Assembly (NCBI GenBank): GCA_037447655.1 | Contig: JBBHKE010002522.1 | Location: 18,137-33,298 of the forward strand | DNA length: 15,162 bases | Source: Zygnema cylindricum | Taxonomy: Eukaryota > Streptophyta > Zygnematophyceae > Zygnematales > Zygnemataceae | Direction: 5' to 3' | Shown: piece by piece, positions 1 to 9,496 of the stretch | Numbering within the stretch: position 1 is the first letter of the stretch | How the letters are laid out: each line of letters opens with the position of its first letter | Program-made: the position numbers and the translations under genes | Notes under the pieces: generated by a model | The model's database searches: none | Seen by the model: only the letters and a program-made list of their open reading frames with translations | Told to the model about the DNA's origin: nothing

Positions 1-26
1 CTCCGGTTTCGGCTCCTGCTCCGGTT

Positions 27-155
27 TCGGCTTTCGCCTCGGCTTCGGCCTTGGCTTCGGCCTGGGCCTCGGCCTCATCTTCTGCCTCAGCCTCGGCTTC
101 AGCCTCGACTTCCGCCTCGGCTTCGGCCTCGACTTCGTCCTCGGCTTTGGCCTCG
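27..155 (+). repeat. Left source block of a split duplication (copy at 7395-7523)
   Basis: These 129 bases appear identical, base for base, to 7395-7523, an offset of 7368. The match includes rare words such as CTCATCTTCTGCC and CTTCGTCCTCGG, which make chance similarity within the hexamer array unlikely. The match stops at 155/7523, where this copy continues GACTTCC while the other continues GCCTCGTC. Confidence 0.85.
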
Positions 156-530
156 ACTTCCGCCTCGACTTCCGCCTTGGCTTCGGCCTCGGCCTCGGCC
201 TTGACTTCGGCCTTGGCTTCGGCCTCGACCTCGGCCTCAGCTTCGACCTCGGCTTCGGCCTCAACCTCGGCTTGGGCCTCGACTTCGGCCTTAGCTTCGG
301 CCTCGGCCTGGGCCATGTCTTCGGCCTAGGCTTTGCCCTCGACCTCGGCCTCAGCCGCGGCCTCGGCTTCGGCTTTGGCTTCGCCATCAGGTTCGGCCTA
401 GGCTTACGCCTCGGCTTCGGCCTCGGCTTCGGCCTCGGCTTCACATTGGCTTCGCCTTTGCTTCAGCCTCGGCTTCGGCCTCGGCTTCGGCCTTGGCTTC
501 GGCATCGTCCTCGGCCTTGGCTTCGGCATT

Positions 531-600
531 GGCTTCGGCCTTGGCTTCGGCCTTGGCTTCGGCCTTGGCTTCGGCCTTGGCTTCGGCCTTGGCTTCGACC
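531..600 (+). repeat. Perfect 12-base tandem repeat
   Basis: GGCTTCGGCCTT is repeated five times without error from 531 to 590, followed by a partial copy in which GGCC becomes GACC. It is a locally homogenised stretch of the larger array, probably produced by slippage. Confidence 0.85.
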
Positions 601-1096
601 GGGACCTCGTCCTTGACTTCGGTCTAGGCTTCGGCCTCGACCTCGGCCTCAACTTCGGCCTCGGCTGCGACCTCGGCTTCGGCATCGACTTCGGCCTCGG
701 CTTCGGCCTCGGCCTCAGCTTTGGCCTCGGCTTCAGCCTTGGCTTCGGCCTCGGCCTAGGCCTTATCTTCGGCCTTCGCTTCGGCATCAACTTCAGCCTC
801 AGCTTCGGCCTCGGCTTCGGCATCGAGTTCGGCCTCGGCTTCAGCCTTGGCCTCAACTTCGCCTTTAGCTTCAGCCTTGGCTTCTGCCTCGGCCTCGGCC
901 TTGTCTTCGGCCTTTGCTTCAGCCTCGGCCTCGGCCTTGGCCTCGGCCTTAGCTTCAGCATTAGTCTCAGCCTCGGCTTCGGCCTCGACCTCGGCTTCGG
1001 CCTCAGCTTCGACCTCGGCTTCGGCCTCGACCTCGGCTTCGGCCTCTGCTTCGGCCTCAGCCTCGGCCTTGGCTTCGGCCTGGGCCTGGGCCTCAG

Positions 1097-1500
1097 CCTC
1101 CTCTTCGGCCTCGGCCTTGGCTTCGGCCTCGGCCTCAGCCTTCGCATTGGCCTCGGCCTCGGCTTTGGCCCCGGCTTTGGCCTCGGCCTCCGCTTCAGAC
1201 TCGGCTTCGGCTTTCGCTTCGGCCTTGACTTCGGCTTGGCTTTGGCCTCTGCTTCGGCTTCGGCCTCGACTTCGGCCTTGGCTTCGGCCTCGGCTTCGGC
1301 CTCTGCTTCGGCCTTCGCTTCGGCCTCGGCCTCGGCCTTGGCTTCGGCCTGGGCCTCAGCCTCCTCTTCGGCCTCGGCCTTGGCTTCGGCCTCAGCTTTG
1401 GCCCCGGCTTCGGCCTCGGCCTCCGCTTCAGACTCGGCTTCGGCTTTCGCTTCGGCCTTGGCTTCGGCTTGGCTTTGGCCTCGGCTTCGGCTTTGGCCTC
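1097..1500 (+). repeat. Tandem duplication of about 250 bases inside the array
   Basis: The word CCTCCTCTTCGG at 1097 recurs at 1360 (spacing 263). The word CAGACTCGGCTTCGGC at 1196 recurs at 1429 (spacing 233). The second unit is therefore about 30 bases shorter. Neither spacing is a multiple of three, so the duplication changes the translated dipeptide pattern in any fixed reading frame, which argues against coding constraint here. A further related segment follows to about 1610. Confidence 0.75.
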
Positions 1501-2935
1501 GACTTCGGCCTTGGCTTCGGCCTCGGCTTCGGCCTCTGCTTCGGCCTTCGCTTCCGCCTCGGCCTCGGCCTTGGCTTCGGCCTTGGCTTCGGCCTCGGCC
1601 TCGGCCTTTGCTACGGCCTTGGCTTCGGCCTCAGCCTCGGCCTTTGCTACGGCCTTGGTTTCGGCCTTGGCTTGGGCCTTGGCCTCCGCTTTGGCCTCAA
1701 TTTCGGACTCGGCTTATGGCTTGGCTTTGGCCTTGGCTTCAGCCTCAGCCTCAGCCTTGACTTCGGCCTTGGCTTTGGCCTCGACCTCGGCCTCAGCTTC
1801 GGCCTCGGCTTCGGCCTCAGCCTCGACTTCGGCCTCGGCTTCGGCCTCGGCTTCGGCCTCAACCTCGACTTCGGCCTCGGCTTCGGCCTTCGCTTTGGCC
1901 TCGTCCTCGGCCTTAGCTTCGGCCATGGCTTTGGCCTCGGCCTAGGCCTTGTCTTCCGCCTTGGCTTCGGCCTCCACCTCAGCCTCAGCTTCCAACTCGG
2001 CTTCGGTCTTTGCTTCGCCCTCAGCTTCGGCCTCGGCTTCCGCCTCGGCTTCGGCCTCGGCCTCAGCCTTTGCAACGGCCTTGGCTTCGGCCTCAGCCTC
2101 GGACTTTGTTACAACCTTGGCTTCGGCCTAGGCTTGGGCCTCGGCCTCAGCTTCGGCCTCGGCTTCGGACTCCGCTTCTGCCTCCGCTTCGACCTTGGCT
2201 TAGGCCTCGGCCTCGGCCTTGACTTCGGCCTTGGCTTTGGCCTCGACCTCGGCCTCAGCTTTGGCCTCGGCTTCGGCCTCAGCCTCGGCTTCGGCCTTAG
2301 CTTTGGCCTCGGCTTCGACCTTGGCTTCGGCCTCGTCCTCGGCCTTAAATTCGGCCTTGGCTTTGGCCTCGGCCTGGGCCTTGTCTTCCGCCTTGGCTTC
2401 GGACGCGACCTCGGCCTCGGCTTCGGCCTCGGCTTCGGCCTTTGCTTCGCCCTCGTCCTCGGTCTAGGCTTTGGCCTTGGCTTCGGCCTCCGCCTCGGCC
2501 TTCACTTCGGCCTTGGCTTCGACCTCGACCTCGGCCTCAGCTTAGGCCTCAGCTTCGGCCTCGGCTTCTGCCTCGGCCTCCGCTGCGGCCTCGACTTCAG
2601 CCTTGGCTTCGGCCTCAGCCTGGGCCTTGTCTTCGGCCTTGGCTTCAGCCTCGACCTCAGCTTCAGCTTCGGCCTCGCCTTCGGCCTCGGCTTCGGCATC
2701 GACTTCGGCCTCGGCCTCAGCTTCAGCTTCGGCTTCAGCCTTAGCTTCGGCCTCGGCCTCGGCCTTGTCTTCGGCCTTGGCTTTGGCCTCGGCCTCGGCC
2801 TTGGCTTCGGCCTTGGCTTCGGCATCGGTCTCGGCCTTGGCTTCAGCCTCGACCTCGGCTTTGGCCTCGGCTTCGACCTCGGCTTCGGCCTCGGCTTCGG
2901 CCTCGGCTTCGGCCTTGGCTTCGGCCTGGGCCTCG

Positions 2936-4444
2936 GCCTCGTCTTTGGCCTCGGCCTTGGCTTCGGCCTCGACCTTGGCTTCAGCCTTGGCCTCGGCTTC
3001 GGCCTCAGCTTCGGCCTCGGCCTCGGCTTCGGACTCGGCTTCGGCCTCGGCCTCGGCCTCGGCTTCGACCTCAGCTTCGGCTTTGGCTTCGGCCTCGGCT
3101 TCAGACTCGGCTTCGGCCTCAACCTCGGCTTCGACCTCGGCTTCGGCCTTGGCTTCGGCCTTGGCTTCGGCCTCTGCTTCGGCCTTGGCTTCGGCCTCGG
3201 CCTCGCCCTCGGCCTTGGCTTTGGCCTTGGCTTCAACCTCGGCCTCTGCCTCGGCTTCGGCCTTGGCTTCGGCCTTGGCCTCGGCCTTTGCTACGGCCTT
3301 GGCTTCGGCCTCGGCCTCGGCTTCGGCCTCGGCTTCGGACTCGGCTTCAGCCTCGACCTCGGCTTTGGCCTCGGCTTCGGCCTTGGCTTCAGCCTTGGCT
3401 TCGGCCTCTGCTTCAGCCTTGGCTTCGGCCTCGGCCTTTGCTTTGGCCTTGGCTTCGGCCTCGGCTTCGGCCTCAACCTTGGCTTCGGCCTTGGCTTCGG
3501 CATGGCTTCGGCCTCTGCTTCGGCCTCAGCTTCGGCTTCGGCCTCGGCTTCGTCTTCGGCCTCGGCTTCAGTCTCGGCTTCGGCCTCGGCCTCGGCTTTG
3601 GCATCGGCTTCGGCCTCGGCTTCGGCCTCGGCCTCGGCTTCGGCCTTGGCTTCGGCCTCGGCCTCGGCCTTGGCTTCGGCCTTGGCTTCGGCCTCGGCCT
3701 CGGCCTTCACTTCGACCTTGGCTTCGGCCTTCACCTCGGCCTCAGCTTCGGCCTCGGCTTCGGCCTCAGCTTCGGCATCGGCTTCGGCCTCGGCTTCGGC
3801 CTCGGCTTCGGCCTCTGCTTCAGTCTTGGCTTCGGCCTCGGCCTCGGCCTTGTCTTCGGCCTTGGCTTCGGCCTCGACCTCGGCCTCAACTTCGGCCTCG
3901 GCTACGGCCTCGGCTTTGGCCTCGGCTTCGACATCGGCATCGGCCTCGGCCTCGGCTTCGGCATCAGCTTCAGCCTTGGCTTCGGCTGCAGCCTCGACCT
4001 CGGCTTCGGCCTCAGCCTCGGCTTCGACCTCGGCTTCCGCCTTGGCTTCGGCCTCGGCCTCGGCCTTGGCTTCGGCCTTGGCTTGGGCCTCGGCCTCGGC
4101 CTTGACTTCGGCCTTGGCTTCGGCCTCGACCTCGGCCTCAGCTTCAGCCTCGGCTGCGGCCTCGGCTTTGGCCTCGGCTTTGACATCGACTTCGGCCTCG
4201 GCCTCCGCTTTGGCATCGGCTTCAGCCTTGGCTTCGGCTGCGGCCTCGACCTTAGCTTCGGCCTCGGCCTCGGCTTCGACCTCGGCTACCGCCTTGGCTT
4301 CGGCCTCGGCCTCGGCCTTGACTTCGGCCTTGGCTTCGGCCTGGACCTCGGCCTCAGCTTCGGCCTCAGCTTCGGCCTGGGCGTCGGCATCGGCTTCGGC
4401 CTTGGCTTCGGCCTTGGGCTCCGCTTTGGCCTCTGCTTCAGCCT
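2936..4444 (+). repeat. Long duplicated segment, copy A (copy B at 7523-9019)
   Basis: This block matches 7523-9019 closely, starting at GCCTCGTCTTTGG. The offset is 4587 at the left and 4575 further right, because copy A has 12 extra bases near 3380. By eye I found fewer than ten substitutions over about 1.5 kb, for example at positions near 3127, 3293, 3712 and 4181. The match breaks off just after CTCTGCTTCAGCCT. Such identity is far higher than between other stretches of the array, so the duplication is recent compared with the array itself. Confidence 0.88.
3704..4353 (+). repeat. Higher-order repeat within the array (units of 144, 252 and 216 bases)
   Basis: The landmark CCTTCAC/CCTTGTC/CCTTGAC falls at 3704, 3848, 4100 and 4316, giving spacings of 144, 252 and 216 bases, all multiples of 36. 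The 252-base period is confirmed by GACATCG at 3930 and 4182 and by CCGCCTTGG at 4037 and 4289. The last unit lacks 36 bases just after the CCGCCTTGG landmark, which explains 216. The same structure is present in copy B at about 8279-8928. Confidence 0.75.
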
Positions 4445-4582
4445 CGGCTTCGGCCTTGACTTCGGCCTTGGCTTTGGTCTCGACCTCGACCTTGGCTCCG
4501 ACCTTGGCTTTGGCCTCGGCCTCGCCTTGGCTTCGGCCTCCGCCTCGGCCTTGGCTTCATCCTCGGCCTCGGCCTCGGCCTC

Positions 4583-4636
4583 GGCCTTGGCTTCAGCCTC
4601 GGCCTTGGCTTCAGCCTCGGCCTTGGCTTCAGCCTC
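4583..4636 (+). repeat. Perfect 18-base tandem repeat, three copies
   Basis: GGCCTTGGCTTCAGCCTC occurs three times without change at 4583, 4601 and 4619, with a further diverged relative near 4660. It is a local expansion within the hexamer array. Confidence 0.85.
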
Positions 4637-5639
4637 GGCCTCGGCCTCGGCCTCCGCCTTGGCTTCAGCCTCGGCCTTGGCCTTTGCTTCGGCCTCGGTC
4701 TTCGCTTCGGCCTTGGCCTCAGCTTTGGCTTCAATATTGGCTTTGGCCTCGGCCGTTGCCTCGGCCTCGACCTCAGCCTCGGCCTCAGCCTTCTGTTCAG
4801 CCTTGGTTTCGGCCTCAGCCTCGGCCTCGACTTCAGCCTCGGCTTTGGCCTCAACTACAGCCTCAACTTCAGCCTCGACCTCGGATTCGACCTCGGCTTT
4901 GGCCTCATCCTTCGCTTTGGCATCCACTTCGCCCTCAGCTTCCGCCTCGGCTTCAGCCTCAGCTTCGGCCTTGACCTCGGCTTCGACCTCCGCTTTGGCC
5001 TCATCCTTGGCTTAGGCATCAGCTTCGGCCTGGGCCTCGGCCTTGGCTTCGGCCTCGACTTTAGCCTCGGCTTCGGCCTCGGCTTCGGCCTCGGCCTCGA
5101 CTTCAGCCTCGGCTTCGGCCTCTGCTTCGGCCTTGGCTTCGGCCTCAGCCTTGGCCTTAGCTTCGGCCTTCGCTTCGGCCTCGGCCTCGGCCTTGGCTTC
5201 AGCCTTGGCTTCGGCCTCGGCCTTGGCCTCAACTTTGGCTCCGACCTTGGCTTCGGCCTCGGCCTCGACCACAACTTTAGCCTCAGCTTCAGCCTCAGCC
5301 TCGGCCTTGGCTTCGGCCTCGACTTCGGCCTCGACTTGGGCCTCGGCCTCGGCTTCTGCCTCAGCCTCGGCTTCGGCCTCGGCTCCGGCCTTGGCTTCAG
5401 CCTTGTCTTCAGCCTCGGCCTTGGCTTCGGCCTTTGGCTTCGGCCTCGGCCTCGGCCTTTGCTTCTGGCTCGGCCTCGGCTTCGGCCTCGGTTGCGACCT
5501 CGGCTTGAGCCTCAGCCTCGGCTTCGCCCTCGGCTTCAACCTCGGCCTTAGCTTCAGCCTTGGCTTTGGCCTAGGCCTCAGCCTTGGCTTCAACCTCGGC
5601 CTGAGCTTCGGCATTGGCCTCAGCTTCGGCCTCGGCTTC

Positions 5640-5655
5640 GGCCGAAGCTTCGGCC
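5640..5655. repeat. Perfect 16-base palindrome within the array
   Basis: GGCCGAAGCTTCGGCC is its own reverse complement. It overlaps a second palindrome, CTTCGGCCGAAG, just to the left. The GAAGC piece is the minus-strand reading of the array unit, so a few bases here run in the opposite orientation to the surrounding units. Confidence 0.8.
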
Positions 5656-6593
5656 AGAACCTCGGCCTTGGTCTCGTCTTCAGCCTCGACCTCGAATACA
5701 GCCTCAGCATCGGCCTCGGCCTTGGCTTCATCCTACGCCTCGGCCTTGGCTTCAGCCTTAGCTTCCGCTTGGGCCTTAGCCTCAGCTTCGGCCTCATCTT
5801 CAGGCTCATATTCAGCCTCAGCCTCCGCTTCGGCCTCGGCCTCGCCTTCGACCTCGGCTTCTGCCTTCGCTTCGGCCTAGGCCTCGGCCTCGTCTTCAGC
5901 CTCGGCCTCGTCTTCGGCCTCGGCCTCGGGTTTGGCCTCGGCTTTGGCCTCGGCTTCGGCCTCGGCTTCGGCCTCGGCTTTGGCCTCGACTTCGGCCTCG
6001 GCCTCGGCTTCGATCTCGGCCTCGGCTTCGACCTCAGCCTCGGCTTTGGCTTTAGCTTCGGCTTCGGATTCGGCCTCGGCCTCGGCTTCTGCCTCGGCCT
6101 CGGCTTCGGCCTCAGCTTCGGCCTTGGCCTCAATTTCGGCCTCGGCTTCGGCCTTGGCCTTGGCCTCGGCTTCGGCCTTGGCTTCGGCCTTAGCTTCGGC
6201 CTTGGCCTCGGCCTTGGCTTTGGCCTTGGCTTCGGCCTCGGCCTCGGCCTCGGCCTTCGCTTCGGCGTTTGCTTCGACCTCGGCCTCGGCCTCGGCGTCA
6301 GCCTCGGCTTCGACCTCGGCCTCGGCTTTGGCCTCGGCTTCGGCCTCGGCCTTCGCTTCAGCCTCGCCTTCAGCCTCGGCTTTGGCCTCGGCCTCAACTT
6401 CGGCCTCGGCTTCGGCCTTGGCTTCGGCCTCGACCTCGGCTTTTGCTTCAGCCTTAGCTTCGGCTTTTGCTTCAGCCTTGGCTTCGGCTTCGGCTTTGGC
6501 CTCGGCTTCGGCCTCGGCTTCGAACTCGGCTTTGACCTCGCCTTTGGCCTCGGCCTCGGCTTCCGCCTGAGCCTCGGTTTCGGCCTCGGTTTC

Positions 6594-6653
6594 GGCCTTG
6601 GCCTCCGCTTCGGTCTCGGCTTCGGCCTTGGCCTCCGCTTCGGTCTCGGCTTC
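6594..6653 (+). repeat. 30-base tandem repeat, two copies
   Basis: A 30-base unit beginning GGCCTTGGCCTCCGCTTCGG is present twice in a row (6594 and 6624), followed by a partial third copy. The words TCCGCTTCGGTC are uncommon elsewhere, so this is a local duplication and not chance. Confidence 0.8.
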
Positions 6654-7126
6654 GGCCTTGGCTTCGGCCTGGGTCTCGGCCTCGTCTTCGACCTCAGCCT
6701 TGGCTTCGGCCTCGGCCTCGCCTTTGGCCTCGGCCTCGACTTCGGCCTCGGCTTCAGCCTCGGCTTCGCCCTCGGGTTCTGCCTTTGCTTCGCCCTTGGC
6801 TTCAGCCTTTGCTTTAGCCTTAGCTTCGACCTCGGCTTCCGCCTCAGCTTCGCCTTTGGCTTCGGCCTCGGCTTCGGCCTCTGCTTCTGCCTTGGCTTCT
6901 GCCACGACCCCGGCCTTGGCTTGGACCTTGGCTTCGGCCTCGGCCTCGGCCTCGGCTTCGACCTTGGCTTCGGCCTCGGCCTTGGCCTTTGCTTTAGCCT
7001 TGGCTTCTGCCTCGGCCTCGGCCTCTGCTTCGGCCTTGGCTTTGGCTTCGGCCTCGGCTAGGCTTCAGCCTCAGCTTCGGCCTCGACTTCGGCCTCGGCT
7101 TCCGCCTCGGCCTCGGCTTCGGCATC

Positions 7127-7186
7127 GGCTTCGGCCTCGGCTTCGGCCTCGGCTTCGGCCTCGGCTTCGGCCTCGGCTTCGGCCTC
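7127..7186 (+). repeat. Perfect 12-base tandem repeat of the canonical unit pair
   Basis: GGCTTCGGCCTC is repeated five times without error. It is among the purest stretches of the canonical unit pair in the array and probably reflects recent slippage or conversion. Confidence 0.85.
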
Positions 7187-7394
7187 GGCCTCACCTTCAG
7201 CCTCGACTTCAGCCTTGGCTTCGGCCTTAGCCTCGGCCTTGTCTTCGGCCTTGACTTCGGCCTTGGCCTCGGCCTTGGCTTCGGCCTCAGTCTCGTCCTC
7301 GGCTTCGGCCTTGGCCTCGGCTTCGACCTCGGCTTCGACCTCAGCTTCGGCCTCGGCCTCGGCTTCGGCCTCGGCCTCGGCTTCGGGTTCGGCC

Positions 7395-7523
7395 TCGGCT
7401 TTCGCCTCGGCTTCGGCCTTGGCTTCGGCCTGGGCCTCGGCCTCATCTTCTGCCTCAGCCTCGGCTTCAGCCTCGACTTCCGCCTCGGCTTCGGCCTCGA
7501 CTTCGTCCTCGGCTTTGGCCTCG
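7395..7523 (+). repeat. Copy of positions 27-155, fused to copy B
   Basis: Identical to 27-155 as far as I can read. At 7523 the sequence passes directly into a match with 2936 onward. In the left part of the window these two blocks are separated by 2780 bases (156-2935), so the join here is a deletion or template-switch junction inside a larger duplicate. Confidence 0.85.
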
Positions 7524-9019
7524 CCTCGTCTTTGGCCTCGGCCTTGGCTTCGGCCTCGACCTTGGCTTCAGCCTTGGCCTCGGCTTCGGCCTCAGCTTCG
7601 GCCTCGGCCTCGGCTTCGGACTCGGCTTCGGCCTCGGCCTCGGCCTCGGCTTCGACCTCAGCTTCGGCTTTGGCTTCGGCCTCGGCTTCAGACTCGGCTT
7701 CGGCCTCGGCCTCGGCTTCGACCTCGGCTTCAGCCTTGGCTTCGGCCTTGGCTTCGGCCTCTGCTTCGGCCTTGGCTTCGGCCTCGGCCTCGCCCTCGGC
7801 CTTGGCTTTGGCCTTGGCTTCAACCTCGGCCTCTGCCTCGGCTTCGGCCTTGGCTTCGGCCTTGGCCTCGGCCTTTGCTACAGCCTTGGCTTCGGCCTCG
7901 GCCTCGGCTTCGGCCTCGGCTTCGGACTCGGCTTCAGCCTCGACCTCGGCTTTGGCCTCGGCTTCAGCCTTGGCTTCGGCCTCTGCTTCAGCCTTGGCTT
8001 CGGCCTCGGCCTTTGCTTTGGCCTTGGCTTCGGCCTCGGCTTCGGCCTCAACCTTGGCTTCGGCCTTGGCTTCGGCATGGCTTCGGCCTCTGCTTCGGCC
8101 TCAGCTTCGGCTTCGGCCTCGGCTTCGTCTTCGGCCTCGGCTTCAGTCTCGGCTTCGGCCTCGGCCTCGGCTTTGGCATCGGCTTCGGCCTCGGCTTCGG
8201 CCTCGGCCTCGGCTTCGGCCTTGGCTTCGGCCTCGGCCTCGGCCTTGGCTTCGGCCTTGGCTTCGGCCTCGGCCTCGGCCTTCACATCGACCTTGGCTTC
8301 GGCCTTCACCTCGGCCTCAGCTTCGGCCTCGGCTTCGGCCTCAGCTTCGGCATCGGCTTCGGCCTCGGCTTCGGCCTCGGCTTCGGCCTCTGCTTCAGTC
8401 TTGGCTTCGGCCTCGGCCTCGGCCTTGTCTTCGGCCTTGGCTTCGGCCTCGACCTCGGCCTCAACTTCGGCCTCGGCTACGGCCTCGGCTTTGGCCTCGG
8501 CTTCGACATCGGCATCGGCCTCGGCCTCGGCTTCGGCATCAGCTTCAGCCTTGGCTTCGGCTGCAGCCTCGACCTCGGCTTCGGCCTCAGCCTCGGCTTC
8601 GACCTCGGCTTCCGCCTTGGCTTCGGCCTCGGCCTCGGCCTTGGCTTCGGCCTTGGCTTGGGCCTCGGCCTCGGCCTTGACTTCGGCCTTGGCTTCGGCC
8701 TCGACCTCGGCCTCAGCTTCAGCCTCGGCTGCGGCCTCGGCTTTGGCCTCGGCTTCGACATCGACTTCGGCCTCGGCCTCCGCTTTGGCATCGGCTTCAG
8801 CCTTGGCTTCGGCTGCGGCCTCGACCTTAGCTTCGGCCTCGGCCTCGGCTTCGACCTCGGCTACCGCCTTGGCTTCGGCCTCGGCCTCGGCCTTGACTTC
8901 GGCCTTGGCTTCGGCCTGGACCTCGGCCTCAGCTTCGGCCTCAGCTTCGGCCTGGGCGTCGGCATCGGCTTCGGCCTTGGCTTCGGCCTTGGGCTCCGCT
9001 TTGGCCTCTGCTTCAGCCT
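7523..9019 (+). repeat. Long duplicated segment, copy B (copy A at 2936-4444)
   Basis: Near-identical to copy A in the same orientation, with a 12-base deletion near 7965 and a handful of substitutions. It retains all landmark words, including GGCATGGCTTCGG (8074 here, 3499 in copy A) and the higher-order repeat. After about 9019 it diverges and runs on with related but different array units to 9407. Confidence 0.88.
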
Positions 9020-9407
9020 TGGCTTCGGCCTCGGCCTCGGCCTTGTCTTCGGCCTTTGCTTCGGCCTCGACCTCGGCCTCAGCTTCGGCCTCGGCTTCGG
9101 CCTCGGCCTCCGCTTCGGCCTTGGCTTCAGCCTTGGCTTCGGCCTCGGCCTCGGCCTCGGCTTCGGCCTCGGCCTTGGCTTCGGCCTTGGCTTCGGCCTC
9201 GGCCTCGGTCTTGACTTCGGCCTTGGCTTCGGCCTCGACCTCGGCCTCAGCTTCGGCCTCGGCTTCGGCCCCGGCTTCGGCATCGGCTTCGGCCTCGGAT
9301 TTGGCCTCGGCCTCGGCTTCAGCCTTGGCTTCGGCTTCAGCCTCGGCCTTGTCTTCGGCTTGGCTTCGGCCTCGGCCTCGGCCTTGGCTTCGGCCTCGGC
9401 TTTGGCC

Positions 9408-9490
9408 GTGGGCGGAGAGAGGGGCCCACCACGCGGAGGAGGGGGACGGACGAACGGGGAGCACACGGGGGCGTAAGGGAGGGATGGGCA
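9408..9490 (+). other. GC-rich unique junction between the hexamer array and the G-rich repeat
   Basis: The array stops at TTTGGCC and is followed by about 80 bases that fit neither neighbour. A perfect six-base inverted repeat lies at the edge, GTGGGC at 9408-9413 and GCCCAC at 9424-9429, with a ten-base loop. No open frame of interest or recognisable element is present. Confidence 0.6.
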
Positions 9491-9496
9491 GGGGCA

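Larger units (their letters stand above)
1..9407. repeat. Giant GC-rich hexanucleotide satellite array (GGCTTC/GGCCTC units)
   Basis: Essentially every base belongs to a six-base unit of the form GGCYTY on the plus strand, most often GGCTTC alternating with GGCCTC. Frequent variants are GGCCTT, GGCTTT, AGCTTC, AGCCTC, GACTTC and GACCTC. The plus strand is almost free of A, is about three-quarters G+C, and carries roughly one CpG per six bases in the canonical units. The array starts before the window and ends near 9407, where GGC units give way to unique sequence. None of the units contains a stop codon in any frame, so long open frames appear on both strands. Their translations are pure dipeptide patterns that change abruptly when small indels shift the unit phase, and there are no splice signals, domains or non-repeat sequence. 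I read this as satellite DNA. Expression of an Ala-Ser or Glu-Ala protein cannot be formally excluded. Confidence 0.93.

Noticed and set aside
847-4974. A 1375-codon open frame on the plus strand, as a giant Ala-Ser/Leu-Gly/Arg-Pro protein
   Set aside because: It consists only of satellite units, changes dipeptide pattern with each phase-shifting indel, has no domain or signal sequence, and equally long frames exist in the other five readings.
1-9407. CRISPR array or rDNA-like array
   Set aside because: There is no alternation of fixed repeats with unique spacers and no rRNA-like sequence. The unit is only six bases.
7878-9464. Minus-strand Glu-Ala/Lys-Ala-rich open frame of over 500 codons (and a similar one at 5877-6905)
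   Set aside because: It is the complement of the same hexamers. The ATG near 9464 lies in the G-rich junction, and the frame runs into a different dipeptide pattern near its end, as expected for a repeat and not a protein.
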